A stretch of DNA of 64,000 nucleotides from Juglans regia (taxonomy: Eukaryota; Streptophyta; Magnoliopsida; Fagales; Juglandaceae): the NCBI RefSeq assembly GCF_001411555.2, contig NC_049903.1, positions 26,548,270 to 26,612,269 on the forward strand. The letters are read 5' to 3'. Below, piece by piece: positions 31,700 through 43,868 of this stretch. The notes beneath the pieces were generated by a model that was given only the letters and a program-made list of their open reading frames with translations, was not told the DNA's origin and ran no database searches. Every line of letters begins with the position of its first letter. The first letter of the stretch is position 1. The translations under genes and the position numbers were made by a program.

Positions 31700-32056
31700 C
31701 CCTTTGGTTTGGATACCACAAAAATGTTTGGAAATAAGTGAGAATTGTGAGAATTTGTTCGAGATTAAGTTTTATGAAATAAGAGGAAAAAAAATTGAAT
31801 AAAATTATTTTTTAAAATAAATATTGTATCGGAGTTTGTGAAATTGAATAGATAATATGAAAATTTTATTTGAATATTTTTTTTAATATTATTTTTGTAA
31901 GTTTGTAAAAGTTATATTAATTTTTGTGTCTGAGTAACGTAATAATTAAAATAAAAAGTTTAAAATTTGAAATAAAAATATTTGTTGTACTTGAGTGATA
32001 TTTGGAAATAAAGTTATAAGAAATTTGAGAAATTTTGGTGTTACCCAAACATGCCA
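31700..32056. mobile_element. A+T-rich MITE relic (GGGC/CCAAACATGCC family)
   Basis: Starts near CTTTGGTTTGGATACC and ends TTACCCAAACATGCC, the same right end as 26082-26675. Interior GAGTGATATTTGGAAATAAAG also matches that element. Confidence 0.6.
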
Positions 32057-32111
32057 GCACTAAACTTTCTGCATCCAATTAAGCCATAACTAGAAACTAG
32101 TTTCCTACAAC

Positions 32112-33425
32112 ACTTGCAAATAGACTGAAGTTGGTGTTATCTGAGATTATCTCTTATAATCAAAGTGCTTTTATATCTGGAAGGTTGATATCAGATAACA
32201 TCATGATAGCATACGGGCATTCTATGAAAACAAGACAAAAAGGTAGAAGAGGGAGTGTGGCACTTAAATTGGATATGTCAAAGGCCTATGATAGGGTTGA
32301 GTGGCCATATTTGAGGGCAGTAATATATAAGTTGGGTTTTAGGTCTAGTTGGATTGAGAAGATCATGGTCTATGTGTCAACTGTGCAGTATTCAATTTTA
32401 ATGAATGGTCAAACTAGTAGAGTGATACATCCTTCAAGGGGCTTAAGGCAAGGTGATCCACTGTCACCTTATTTATTTATGTTGTGTGTTGAAGGATTAT
32501 CATCAATGCTACATGTTGCAGAGGCTTCAGGGGTTTTAAAGGGTGTGCAAGTTAGCAGAGGGGATACATGCATCAATCATTTGTTATTTATAGATGACTG
32601 CATATTTTTTGTAAGGCTAAAATGCAACAATGGAAAGCTTTGGAAGCAATTCTAGTTGCTTATGAAGAGGCCTCAGGTCAAAAATTAAACATGTAGAAAA
32701 CATTTTTGTTTTTTAGTTCTAATACAAGGAGGAAGATTAGAGAGGAGTTGGCTCAGGTTATTGGGGCTAGAGTATGTAGGAATGTAGAAACATATTTGGG
32801 TTTAACTTCAATGGTGGGTAGAGCTAAATATAAAGCTTTTAGTCGCATCAAAGAAAGGGTGGGGAGGAGAATCAACAATTGGCATAATAAGTTTCTTCAT
32901 AGGCAGGTAAGGAGGTTCTTATTAAGTCTGTCATTCAAGCAATTCTGACCTATGCTATGAATGTGTTCAGGCTTCCTACACAATTATGTAGAGATATCTC
33001 GAAAATGATGGTCAGGTTTTGGTGGGGGCACCTTAATAATAATAATAAAGTGCAATGGAAGCAATGGGGTGGGATGGGGTTATCTAAGGGGCAAGGTGGG
33101 ATGAGTTTCAGAGATATGGAGATGTTTAATTGGACTTTGTTGGCAAAACAATATTGGAAATTGCTTGTTAACCCTAATTCCCTTGTTTCAAAGATAATGC
33201 AAGAAAAGTATTATAAGAAGAGTGATCTTTTGAGTGCAAAAGTGGGGTGTTCTGCTTCTTTGATTTGAGAAGTGTTTGGGGGCAGGTGACTTAGTTAAAG
33301 CTGGTTTGAGGGGGAGGGTGGGAAATAGGGAGAAGATTAGAATATGGGGGGATAGTTGGCTTCCTACTCCATATACTCACAAGGTCCAATCTCCAGTTAT
33401 TGTTTTGCAGAGAGAACTCTTTAGT
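32112..33425 (+). pseudogene. 5'- and 3'-truncated LINE reverse transcriptase
   Basis: Begins inside the reverse transcriptase (LANRLKL frame) and shows SAFISGRLISDN, LDMSKAYDRVEW, LRQGDPLSPYLF and a FIDD in place of the catalytic FADD. A frameshift near 32620 and a stop (TAG) after KLNM follow. The reading continues through ETYLGLTSMVGRAKY, NNWHNKFL, FWWGH and RIWGDSWLPTPYTHKVQ, and is lost at about 33425 where non-coding sequence begins. No endonuclease or poly(A) remains. The diverged catalytic Ala and several breaks show an old copy of a family different from 2496-8188. Confidence 0.9.
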
Positions 33426-35861
33426 AAAAAGATTCAAACTTTTTAACTAAAATATAACTCTTGAATCTCAAGATTTGACCTATTCCAAAACATTTCTAAG
33501 GACTCCAAAAATCCAAACATTCTTATGACATGTTCATAACACATTTTTAAGAACTAACATGTTTTGAATCAACACATAAAAGTCACAAAAAAAATCGTAA
33601 AATAGCACATGAAGCACTCGGCTCCTACCCTTCGCCGAAAGCAGAATTTCTTTCCTAACTAGCTTTGATCAAATACTTGCTCCAAGGCATTCTATGGTGA
33701 GATCTTCAAACCAAAACATCACATGGTTTAAAAATATGTCCTAAAGTAGATCCAAGCATTAAATTTAAAATCACATAGCTAAAAATAACTCAAAACATGG
33801 ATCTAACTAAAAACATCAAACTTTTTACCCAACCATATAATCTCTTGCATAAAACTTCACATCTTTACAACCAATGCCAAAAATATTCAAACTAACATCC
33901 TAACATGTATATAAAATGCTTAGGATCATTAAATAAAAATATCAAAACCATTGGAGTAACATTAAACCACAAAAGACTCAAACTTTTTTAAAACAGAAAC
34001 TGTTTTTCCTCTTCCAGTTTAAGTTTCTAGATCTAAGAAAATCTTTCATCAAAAGTTTTGATCATGCAACTAGTCTCCAAGAAACATTCATATAAACATG
34101 TTGAAAATACTCTATAAAAATTTCGGACCAAGATTTACCCATTAGCTTGGTCAAAAACTTCAAAATACAACACATTATCCATATTATTGCCCAAAATGAC
34201 CTATCCAAGGTTAAAATAAATTGTGACCGATCAAACAATCAAGAAATCAAACAAACAACATATCCGTAGAAACTAGACTCAAATATGAACAACTTTTATG
34301 AGGAATCATTGTGAGATAATATTTACAAAGGTTCCAAAAATGGCACGCAAAAATCCTCTAGAATCTGCCCGAGAGAGCTTCTAAGAGTTTCTTTCCAAGA
34401 ACGAGGGTGAAAAGTGATGAAATGAGGGAAGTGGTGACCTGTACTCCTCAAGATCTTCTGAAAATGCAAGTATGGCCTTGTATGACATCTTAAGGTATGG
34501 TGATTAGGTAACAAAAATGTACAAATAATGAGTGGTTTTCAGCCAAGGAAACTTCCAAGAGAAGTGTGCTGGTGTGGTGGCCATTGGCCTCCACATCATG
34601 CATGACTTTGGGCCAATTAGGAGCAGTGGATGGCCTGCCATGAGTGGGTGGAAACTTTCTCAAGAAGCTTTACCAAGGTGGCCAAAATTTGTGGGCATTA
34701 AACAAGTGGGCTTCATTTGGGGTTTAAAGAGTGTTTGGTTAAGGTTTGAGAAGCTATCAAGCCCAAATCTAATTTTTCTTGACCCAATCAAATTTTCAAG
34801 ATTTAAAGGGTTGGATAATGATTTCATAACATGAATTTGAGAAATTAATAGCACGTGGCAATGATTTAATCAAGTGATTAAACACAATACTAGAAATCAA
34901 ATCAAATAGGGTTAGGAGGCCAACTTAAGGTTTGGGGAAACCGTTTAGGATTTCAGTTTCAACCAAAATTTTGGGGTTTCAATTTGATTCCAACCATTTA
35001 GGGTTTCACTAGGGTTGAAACCTTCTTTGGTTTGGCACAATAGGCCTCGTTTGTTTTCGGAGATGAGATGAGATGAGATGAGATTAAAGTTAAAAAGTTG
35101 AATAAAATATTGTTAGAGTATATTTTTTAATATTATTTTTGTTTTGGGATTTGAAAAAGTTGAATTGTTTATTTTATTTTGTATTGGAAGTTGGGAAAGT
35201 TGTAATGATTAGATGAGATGAGATGAAAAGTTTTCCCAAAACAAACGAGGGATGGTTGGATGGGATAAGATTTTGCTTAGGTGGCATGATCTCACACCTT
35301 GATTTTCTTCACAAACCATCTCATGATTCCTCTTGGTGCCAAGTGTCCAATACTATTCGCTAAATGTCCAAATAAAATTTCTCTAACCTAATTTGGACAT
35401 TTCACACTGTGATTTTGAACACATTACACTAGGTGCTACTATTGAGGTTACTATTTACTCTGAGAAAGTGAAAAATAAACTTTGCATTGAAAAACCTTAA
35501 ACATATATACTAAACTAACTGTGCAATTATTTTATCTAAATTAAATCTTGAAGTGTCTCGAAATAAACTAAACGTATTTTTGAATAAGCATTACGTTCGA
35601 AAATTGAAAATGTGATTATTATGTCATAAAATCTTAAATAATCAACTGAGTCTAATGGCGTAGACAATATCACATTCTGACACTTCTAACTATCTCAAAT
35701 AAATAAAATCACGCTTCTGGCACCATAGTGAGTGGTAAAACTGACTATGTTGACAGACTAAAATCTACGCGATTGGTCGATTCGTGAAAACTTATGGAGT
35801 TTCCACGAGATTCCTAAAGCCTATAGAAATTCCATCATTGAGTTTCTAGCGGGTTGTTACA
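33426..35861. mobile_element. Probable long LTR-type sequence
   Basis: Non-coding block ending TCTAGCGGGTTGTTACA at 35861; in reverse complement this is TGTAACAACCCGCTAGA, like the TGTAACACCC and TGTAACGCCCC ends of the two LTR-like elements in this window. It abruptly replaces LINE coding sequence at its left side. No second terminus, target duplication or internal gene was found, so both identity and left limit are uncertain. A MITE is nested at 35043-35252. Confidence 0.4.
35043..35252. mobile_element. Tourist-like MITE
   Basis: Starts GGCCTCGTTTGTTTTCGGAG and ends CAAAACAAACGAGGGATGG; the last bases are altered from the expected GAGGCC. Four GATGA/GATGAG repeats follow the left end. Interior as in 26101-26314. 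Confidence 0.75.
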
Positions 35862-35963
35862 CCTAATGTCTTTCTAGGCTCATTCCCAGGGTCTCATTCA
35901 AGGGGTTCATATTGTCGTCCCCTTCCTTGGCCACAAATGAGTCCGTGGAGTTACTGAAAATTA

Positions 35964-37443
35964 ATGGGGGCAAAGTATGTTCCCATCATCTTGAATGTCG
36001 CAACCGGTTTGCCTATGTCCATCCAGGCCATGGTCTCTGATGAGGGAACTCCAGATGCTGCTGGCGGACCTCAGACCTCCCCTGCCGATGAAATTCAACC
36101 TATGTTTTCTCAGGGGGAGGGAGATTCTATTCTGTCTTACATTTTCCTTGGCAAAGAAACATCTTTATCCCCTTCTCCCAAGGGGTTTTTGCTTCTGACT
36201 TAGTGCCTAGTTAGGGAATGTAAGGCAATGATGGGTATGGAGAAAACCAACTTGTAGCTCACCGCCATGTCTCAAATGTACCTGCCGAGCAGTTTTCTCT
36301 AGTTGCCTCTCTAATGGCTCCTACCGAACCAACGAGCCACACTTTATCTAGCGTGGCTATCAAGCAGTCCAATCATTGCTCTAAGCCATCTGCTCCTTGC
36401 CCCGCTGGGCCTTCTACATCTACCGCACAGGCTGCCGATGCCTTAGATCCTTATGTTGACCATATCATCTAGGACCTTGAGCATTTTCTTTTCCCAGTAC
36501 GTACTTCCTCTCTCGCTTGCATTATTTCTCCCCTCGCATCGCTAGCTAACCAGTCGTTCATCCATTACAAGGGCTACATTCGTTGGCAAGCTGGATTGTA
36601 TGTCGTCATTCCAACTTGGAAGAGCCTATGTGACACTCATATTCTTTCATAGAAAGTGCTCGCCAAGTTTTTTTTGTGGCGACTGAGGCAAGGGGAAAGT
36701 GAGAGGATGCATACTCCCAACTGGACTCTCGAATGCGCATCCAAAAGGCCGAGATTTTCGCTTGAGGGCAAAGGTTTTTGACCTTCAGCATGCTTTAGCC
36801 ATAGAGAAGTCTTCCCTGGAGGAGGCCTTAAGTGAATTAGCCTAGATTCATGAACACAAGCTAGAGGCAACCCACACATCCATGCTTTCGAAGGAGGTGC
36901 TGGATGCGAAACACGATCGTGGCGATAGACTAGAGGCTGAGTTATAAGAGCAAGGGGACCTTGCCTTAAGTGAGTATGCGTGGAGAATTTCACAGGGTGA
37001 GATTTCTCATCAGCACCTCCAGATGGACCTCAACACCATCCATACGGAGTTGGCACTGACAGAGGTTGAGTTTAGGTTGGTTAGGGTGGAGCTTAGCAAG
37101 CATGATAGGGAGTACCTCCAGCTTAGCTGTTTGACTAAGCCCGTGACGCCGAATCCCAGCAGCGCGTTAATGAGTTGGATGCCAAACTCAAGTCCTAGTG
37201 GGAGGAGATTGTCCGCCTTTCCCATCAGATTGATGCAACAACTAAGGTGCGAGACGGGGCATATGGGGCAAGCTTCCACCTTGGGTTATTGACACTTAGG
37301 AAGCTTTTGTTAACTCATCCTAAGTCTCTTTTGCCCAACCCCGCTGCCATGCAATTCTGGAATTTCCTAAGTGCTTATGTGATGCTAGATGCCTTCGTAA
37401 ACCAGCCGCCTCAAAATCCTCAAGTCGGCGATCCAAACCCCTA
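35964..37443 (+). pseudogene. Broken coiled-coil protein of a retroelement, antisense to the gypsy pol
   Basis: Reading + in pieces gives a Pro/Ser-rich start (GTPDAAGGPQTSPADEIQ, 35964-36203), then from about 36640 a charged helical stretch: AKVFDLQHALAIEKSSLEEA, KLEATHTSMLSKEVLDAKHD, TIHTELALTEVEFRLVRVEL, ending with FLSAYVMLDAFVNQPP and a stop at 37441. Stops at 36843, 36945 and elsewhere plus frame changes break it. It resembles the coiled-coil C terminus of plant retroelement proteins often labelled gag or putative plant transposon protein. Because it is on the strand opposite to the protease-RNase H relic at 38240-39320 and on its 3' side, I read it as the antisense extra frame known in TAT-type gypsy elements. 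That assignment is inference. Confidence 0.55.
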
Positions 37444-37631
37444 GATTTGAGTTCATTCAATGTATTGTTTCATTTTAAAGTATAATGTCATGGGCCTTTG
37501 CATGCCGATGTACTGCAACACGTATGATATGTTAGACAAGTGTTTTTGCCTGGCTCTTTTTTTCGTTTTTGGTTTTCTAACATTCTCACATTGCGAACTA
37601 AGTTTGGTGATGCCAATGCAAGTGTGAACAC

Positions 37632-38092
37632 CCAACGTTGTTAAGGCGCGAGATATCTGCTCGATTGTTCATCAGGCTAGGCTAACCATGATCGCATGCG
37701 CGTTGTTAGCCTTTGTCACCCAGAAGGGTGCGAGTGTTAGCTCCAATCATATACGCATTGCCAACACTCGACTTTGCTGAGATGCAGGAGATATGCTCAA
37801 CCACTTATCAACGTTGTTAGCCTTCATCGCTCGGAAGGGTGGAGTGTTAGCCCTGATCGCAAGCTCATTGCCAATGCTCGGCTTTGCTGAGGCATGGGAG
37901 ATGTGTTAGACCACTCATCAGGCTAGGCTAACCCTGATCCCATGTGTGTTGTTATCTTTCTTTTCCCGGAAGGGTGCAAATGTTAGTCTCAGTCGCATGC
38001 GCGTTTCCTACACTCTACAACAAAGGAGATGTGCTCGACCATTCATCAGGCTAGGCTAACCCCAATCACGTGCGCTTTGTTGGCCTTCGTGC
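37632..38092. repeat. Tandem repeat between the gypsy pol relic and the opposite-strand frame
   Basis: About three irregular units built on CAGGCTAGGCTAACCNTGAT (37672, 37918, 38046), CGCATGCGCGTTGTTAGCCTT, GGAAGGGTGNGAGTGTTAG and GGAGATNTGCTCGACCA. The unit length varies (about 130-170 bases) because parts are deleted in some copies. Tandem arrays in the 3' untranslated part are common in TAT/Ogre elements. Confidence 0.75.
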
Positions 38093-38239
38093 ATTTTCTG
38101 GCGAACTCCTCTGTGTCTCTCAATGCATGGAGCTAGTAGTTCCCCGCACCAAAAGTAGCTCACACAAGCCTGTCTACTTGCCAGTTGTCTTCTCACAGTA
38201 TTCATCAAATGTTGAAATGCTGGAAGCGATCCCGCCATG

Positions 38240-39320
38240 CCCATACATGTCGTAGGTACATTCTAAGTCTTTCTTCTTTGCCCAAGTATTCCCCTGTCAC
38301 TTAGTTCACCACCATCTGGGAATCCGCATATAAATCGACCTACTTTCCTCCCAATTCTTCTTCCACAAAGAGTCCTACCAGTAACGCTTCATATTCTGCT
38401 TTGTTGTTAGTGGTTTCAAAAGTCAACCTTATAGCATAGTGAATCTCCTCTGCCATTGTGGTAGGAGTAGCCGTCGACATATATCCACCAATGATTTCCC
38501 TTCGATGCCTCTTGCAGTTCTTCAAAGAATTTGGTAAACCTGGAGACAAAGTCTTCCATGTCCTATCCTTCATGGCGTTTCTGGGAAAGTAATTAATTTC
38601 AAACTTGCTATATTTAATCAACTAGTTCAGCCGGCAGACCGTTACCACCAGGGCGAGCGCCAAGAACTCCATGCATGGGTAACACGTTTCTTCCCCTATC
38701 AAGGTGCGACTCGTGTAGTATATTAGCTTCTGTTTCTTTACTTCTTCTCGGATCAACGCAATAGAAACTATGAATTTAATCGACAATACAAATACAAGGT
38801 CTCTCTAGGCTTCGAATTTAGATGCTCAAAAGTCTTGTTGCATTCGTTGTGCCAACTTTGGGTCTTCCATAGCACTAGGAAGAATGTCAAGCACCCAGGT
38901 AATGCGCTTCTCGGATGAAGCTTGCCTCCAAGAGGTGTTCCACTTCCTCTACCTCTGATGGACCTAGCCCCGTTGTGACCAATGCAATGGCTCCTGCTGG
39001 TTACACTGTCTAGTCTAAAAGTCCCTTCAATGGTGTTAGGGTAGGGCTCAATTTGTCATGCTCAATGCCCATCTTTTGGAATGCATCTTAGAATAGGAAA
39101 TTCGTTGAGTTTAAGATCCTGTTTGTAGTGTAGTTGGCGAAAAGTAGGGTCGCTACAAACGCATCGTTGTGTAAGTACAACATGCCCACGCAGTCCTCAT
39201 TGGTAAATACTATAAGAGCAGTCTTCTCAGTCTTAACTTTCTTCGAGGATCTATTGACCACAAACACTTCCTCGAACCACGCTCTCTTGGCATGAGCGTT
39301 TTTGGCGGAAGATGGTGCTT
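38240..39320 (-). pseudogene. Relic of a Ty3/gypsy (TAT-like) protease-RT-RNase H region
   Basis: On -, from 39300: a protease neighbourhood (AKRAWFEEVFVVN, FTNEDC, NDAFVATLLFANYTTNRIL) whose catalytic DNGSSAD has decayed to NSTNFLF, then DAFQKMGIEHDKLSPTLTPL. A fragment of the start of reverse transcriptase follows (VEEVEHLLEASFIREAHYLG). The RT core is missing. From about 38770 the RT end/RNase H appears (IREEVKKQKLIYYTSRTLIG, ETCYPCMEFLALALVV), then a second RNase H-like part (HYAIRLTFETTNNKAEYEAL, VDLYADSQMVVN, EEYLGKEERL-like). No integrase is seen. The double RNase H arrangement and sequence resemble the TAT lineage. Multiple stops and deletions make it a dead fragment. Confidence 0.8.
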
Positions 39321-40164
39321 CGCCCCTTGTTAACCCTCTATTTTGGTTCTAATTTCACTAAGAGTCTAATTCGGTTTGACAGGGCTGCAGCGAGGGAAGC
39401 ATTCCCTTTTTGTGCCCCTTTCCCTTCTTAGGCTCTCACTTTGATGACCTTTCTCGGCGGCTCACTGTTTGGCAGTTGGTTGCGACAACCCTTGGTTCAG
39501 TCTCTCACCACTCCATGAGTCTGATTGTTCGAACCCCGACCAAATCATCTTGGAGCCCTGGCCACGAGAGTGGGGGCCTTTGTCTCTCTTCCTTTCATAA
39601 CGGACTATTTCTCACCTTATTGACTTTCTTCGTACTCTTGATACCTTTGCTTGCCACCTTCAACCTCTTGTCTGCCTCCTCTACCAAGAGCTTTGATATC
39701 ATAATAGGAAATATAAAAGAAGTTGAAATAGAGAAGAGAAGGAGAGAGGAGGATAAGACTATGAGGGCTACATCTTTCTTGTTCTCAAGTGAAGGGGTGA
39801 TGGTAGTGTTAGCAAATGAGACATGACAAACAAATCATTTTCTGCATCCACGGGAATGGGGTTAATTTTTTGGTTCTAGAATAAGGCAACTGAACAAAAT
39901 ATGAGGAGCATTCCATAGGTTACAACAGAAACAAGAAGTTGAGTGAGATGAGTCGAATGGCTCAAGGCCCATCAATAAGATTAAGGAGTGGAGGGAGAGG
40001 CACATGAAAGAGGAAGGCGCCACAAATCATACTAAAAATAAGGAGGAGGAATGCGTCACACATCACAGAAAAGAAAATAACACCCCAAAGCATAATAGTA
40101 GGTGATCTAGCTAGAAAAGACTAAGTACAAGGCTTAAAAGGGAATCCAGAGAAGGATATAAAAT
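39321..40164. other. Unassigned sequence beside the gypsy relic
   Basis: An open frame at 39410-39826 on + has no recognisable domain. On - this should be the gag side of the gypsy relic, but I could not find a zinc knuckle or capsid-like segment. Nothing further is supported. Confidence 0.4.
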
Positions 40165-40173
40165 ATTAAGTAA

Positions 40174-40485
40174 TGAGAGATGCTAACTATACATATAAAA
40201 AATGTACAAAAGACCTACTTCTCCACGTGGTTTTGCTACCTATACACCACTCTAATAACACATAAGAAAAGAAAAGAGAAGAAAACGGTGAAAAGCCCCC
40301 CCTCCCATCTTGAAGCCTAAAACCCATTACCTCCAACCCAACAATACATCTTCACTGTCATCTTGAGCAAGTCTGAAATGGGGTTTTGTTCGTGGGACTT
40401 ATCTAAATTGCTTTGGAAATTGCTATTGTTGTACTTGTTGGTATTGGTGGTTGTTGATTTGATTGATATCTCTGAAACTTTCATT

Positions 40486-40519
<34 letters not shown>

Positions 40520-41166
40520 ACTCACACTAGCCCTCTATGGTCTATGCTCTTCCTTTTGTCCCAACTTTTACAAGACGTATTTGGCCTTCAAAACTTATTG
40601 ATTTTTAATAACAATATTGTCATCGCTACAATAATGGTTCAGATGAAGTAAAGAATCCTTATCACTCCTTCTGCTTTCGATGATTCAAGGTGACAGTTAG
40701 CAACCGCAATACACCATGATCGCAGTTATAGAACCTCCCCATGTGGCCCTGCTTAAATTTTTCTGCAGTATTGCCTTCTAGTTCACACAATTTTTGTTCA
40801 TGCGAAAATTATTTTTATGAGTATGAAGAAAAAATTTCAGTGAAGTGAAATTTCATATTTCTCTAATTGTTTAAATGGTGCTGAAATAGAATGATTAGAT
40901 TTGGTAAGATGCTTATTAGAAAAAATAAAAATGATAGGTAGGAAATTGAGCCAGATTTTAAGAATATATTATATTCAATAATGACAGCGATTAGGGTTTG
41001 AAGAGGCATTACTAGGCTGGGGCCGATGGGTTTCAGACTTCCTGGGAGGGGCTTTTCACCATTTCTTTCTTTACTTTTTCTTATATTTTGTTTTATTGAG
41101 AGTGGTGTACAGATGACAAAGCCACATGGAGAAGTATGTTTTTTATACATATAGTTAGCATTTCTC
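40174..41166. mobile_element. Small non-autonomous MULE
   Basis: Left end TGAGAGATGCTAACTATACA and right end, reverse complemented, GAGAAATGCTAACTATATG; the inverted similarity runs about 160 bp inward (CTTCTCCACGTGGTTTTGCT, ACACCACTCTAATAA, GGTGAAAAGCCCC on the left against their complements at 41040-41140). Flanks ATTAAGTAA (40165-40173) and ATTAGGTAA (41167-41175) make a 9-bp duplication with one mismatch. The interior (about 650 bp) has no recognisable gene and contains a (TC)n run. Confidence 0.8.
40489..40516. repeat. (TC)14 microsatellite
   Basis: A pure TC run inside the small MULE. It is probably variable in length between individuals. Confidence 0.95.
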
Positions 41167-41329
41167 ATTAGGTAACACAACATGTAAAGCCTGTCCTTGT
41201 AGTGGGACTTTGGAAAATGATTTGTGAAAAATGAGATGGGAATTACTAACTTTTTAAAACTTATTCCTTCATTTTCCAGGATATAAAAGATTTGACAGTT
41301 AAAATTTAAAACTTGCATTTACAAATCTA

Positions 41330-43445
41330 AGAGAGATTTTTGTAGCGGAAATCATTAAACTAAAATTTAAGTTCTTTTACAAAATAAGATTTCATATATT
41401 ACACAAAAGGTCTAGGCTTCCATCACCTTTTCCTTGGATTATGTATGTCCTGATACTTCGTCCTCATTTAATTCCTGGTTGGGGCACACATAAAAATAAA
41501 ATGAGTCAAATACTCAATAAGCATTACTTCATACTTATAAAAATATATTAACATAAGTTTCATTCATACACTCTCACTCATATACATACTTTACATAAAA
41601 CGTTTTCTTTTCTTTAAAACATTACAAGATGGGGGTTTTCTTTTAAAAATGTTTTCATTCCTCAAAACACTTCCCACCTTGTACTTTCCTTTGTAAAACT
41701 AAAACCTTTCATGCGTACAATTAATCTTATCACTTTCCTCTATCCGGTATTCACTGTTACGTCCCGTGTGTTGGGATTAGCGGTCTTTTGGACCCGATTC
41801 CGCCCGTGGTCACGAGATTGGAATCCCTCAATCAGGGGCAGCACCGGGTGCAATACCAATACTACTTACCCGACATTGCAATATGCCTAATCCTTTGGTA
41901 CTATTATTCATTCATCAGTCATGGTCGTTACGTAGTTTCATACATTAAAACATTCATTTCTTTTCGGTACTTTCATTTCCTTTCATTCATTCCTTTCTTT
42001 TTCATCAGTTCATTTCATTTCATAAAACATCTTTTCATAACACAAAGCATAAAACCTTATCATTCCTTTCATGGAACATACATAAAATACATACTACATA
42101 TAGCATCCATTCACATTCATACAACTATTCTTGGGGTGCATAAAAAGGGGCTGCCAAAGATGGCCATTACATACATATACTTAAACCTTAATACCTTAGC
42201 ATAGATTCATAAAGCATTTTCATTCTAAAAAACATTTATTTTTTTTCATTTCATAAAATAACATTTTCTCATAAAAGCATTTTATAAGATATTCATTTTC
42301 ATTTTCATATCGTTAGAAAATTTTAAAAGAGTATGAACGTAATACTTACCTGGACTCCATACTATGCACATTTCATCATGTCCGTTCATGTGTGTGTCAA
42401 ATGGAAACTTACATGCATTCACAATCTTTTGCCATTTCCTTTTCATTTACAAGAACACTAAACGTAGAACTTATATAATAAAAGTATCCCCTACTCTTCG
42501 TCCATTCTCTTCCCTATGGCTTTAACCTCCAATTGGTTCTTACTTAGATTTCTTCTACTTATGCTAGTCATTGTCCAAATAACCTCCATTATTTGTTTAT
42601 TTGCATACTTCTCCATAAGATTCTTAACTATACAAACTTACAACTTTAGGTATTCAAAATATTCATCTCACTTTACTTACACATGTCAGCATCCAATCCT
42701 TGAAGTATAACTCTTGCCATACATCTTAAGCCTAACTACAAAACTAAAATCCCGACTTCATTCTCCAACTAATAAAGTGACCTTCCATGCTTCTCTTTAA
42801 TCTCCAAACCAATACATGGAATCCGCTCATACCATTTATATACATATACCACACATTTACAAAGCTTACAAGCTTTATACACATACCAGACATTCCATAC
42901 AAACTTTTTTAGTCAACCCAATACGTCACTCTTATAATTTATTATAATCAACACATTAAATATAAAAAATCTGTCCATTAAAAAATTAATAAAATTATCA
43001 TACTTTTCTAATTTCATTACAACTTCATTTAATTTCAACATTTCAAGAAGTCGAAATGAATTTTTATGGCCACTTCCAGGTAAATATTATATAAATAATA
43101 ATTAAAAAAACAGTCTTTTACTTTTGCATAGAAATTATTTATTTGACAATTAAGTAAAATTATTACTTTAAATGTGTTCAGGCTACCATTGTCTACTCAA
43201 TTCGGCTTTTTCCGCATAGAAAGCTTTATGCTCCTATCCATTATCCAAGAGAAAGGATATAAAGACAATTATATTCATTCATAAACATCGTCACAGCTCA
43301 AGGGATGGCGGCCGACAACATCAACTAACCAGATATTACACGAATGTCTGTAGAAAATCTACCGGAAGTCAGTTGGCTACTGTCATACTTCCAGTGGCTT
43401 TCGAAAATGCATCGAACATGGCCCAGGTAGCCAAACAGCCGCCCC
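41330..43445. mobile_element. Probable LTR relic, non-coding
   Basis: A non-coding block rich in CATTTCATT/CATACAT words. In its middle (41757-41880) is TTACGTCCCGTGTGTTGGGA, GACCCGATTCCGCCCGTGGTCACGAG and GGGGCAGCACCGGGTGCAAT, in the same relative place as the GGTTGTGCAAACCCCGGCTG segment in the element at 58282-61151. A donor-like CCAGGTAAATA occurs near 43076. Termini and target duplication were not found; limits are approximate. Open frames here on + have compositions typical of non-coding DNA. Confidence 0.4.
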
Positions 43446-43678
43446 TGTGATATTTTCAAATTTTTAATGTGTATAATCTAATGTGGGCGCGCCATTTTAT
43501 CATTAAAATAGAAAGTTGACGTGACAGCTTTTTATTAGACGGTGTAAACAAGGGATTTACACCACATCCTTATTGAAGTTAATTTTAATTAAGACAAAAA
43601 ACAAAAAAACACACCTTTTCATCTTTTATCACTATAGTCTATCGAGTGTTTTCTAGTTGTACTCATTTCTAAGCAGTA

Positions 43679-43868
43679 TCTCGTTTGATTATACGTATAA
43701 AATGAGAAGAGATACATAAAAATTAAATAAAATATTATTATAATATAATTTTTTAATATAATTTTTATTTTAAAATTTAAAAAAATTAAATTATTTATTA
43801 TATTTTTATCAAAATTTAAAAAAATTATAATAATTAGATGAAATGATTTGTGTAACCAAATAAGACTA
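43679..43868. mobile_element. Tourist-like MITE, degenerate
   Basis: Left CTCGTTTGATTATACG, right GTGTAACCAAATAAGACTAA, with the interior AAATTAAATAAAATATTATT and TAATTAGATGAAATGA of the family at 24071-24282. Confidence 0.65.

Noticed and set aside
41788..42710. Open frames of 60-140 residues on +
   Set aside because: Composition follows TTCATTTC/CATACAT repeats and no domain is visible; the region resembles non-coding LTR sequence.
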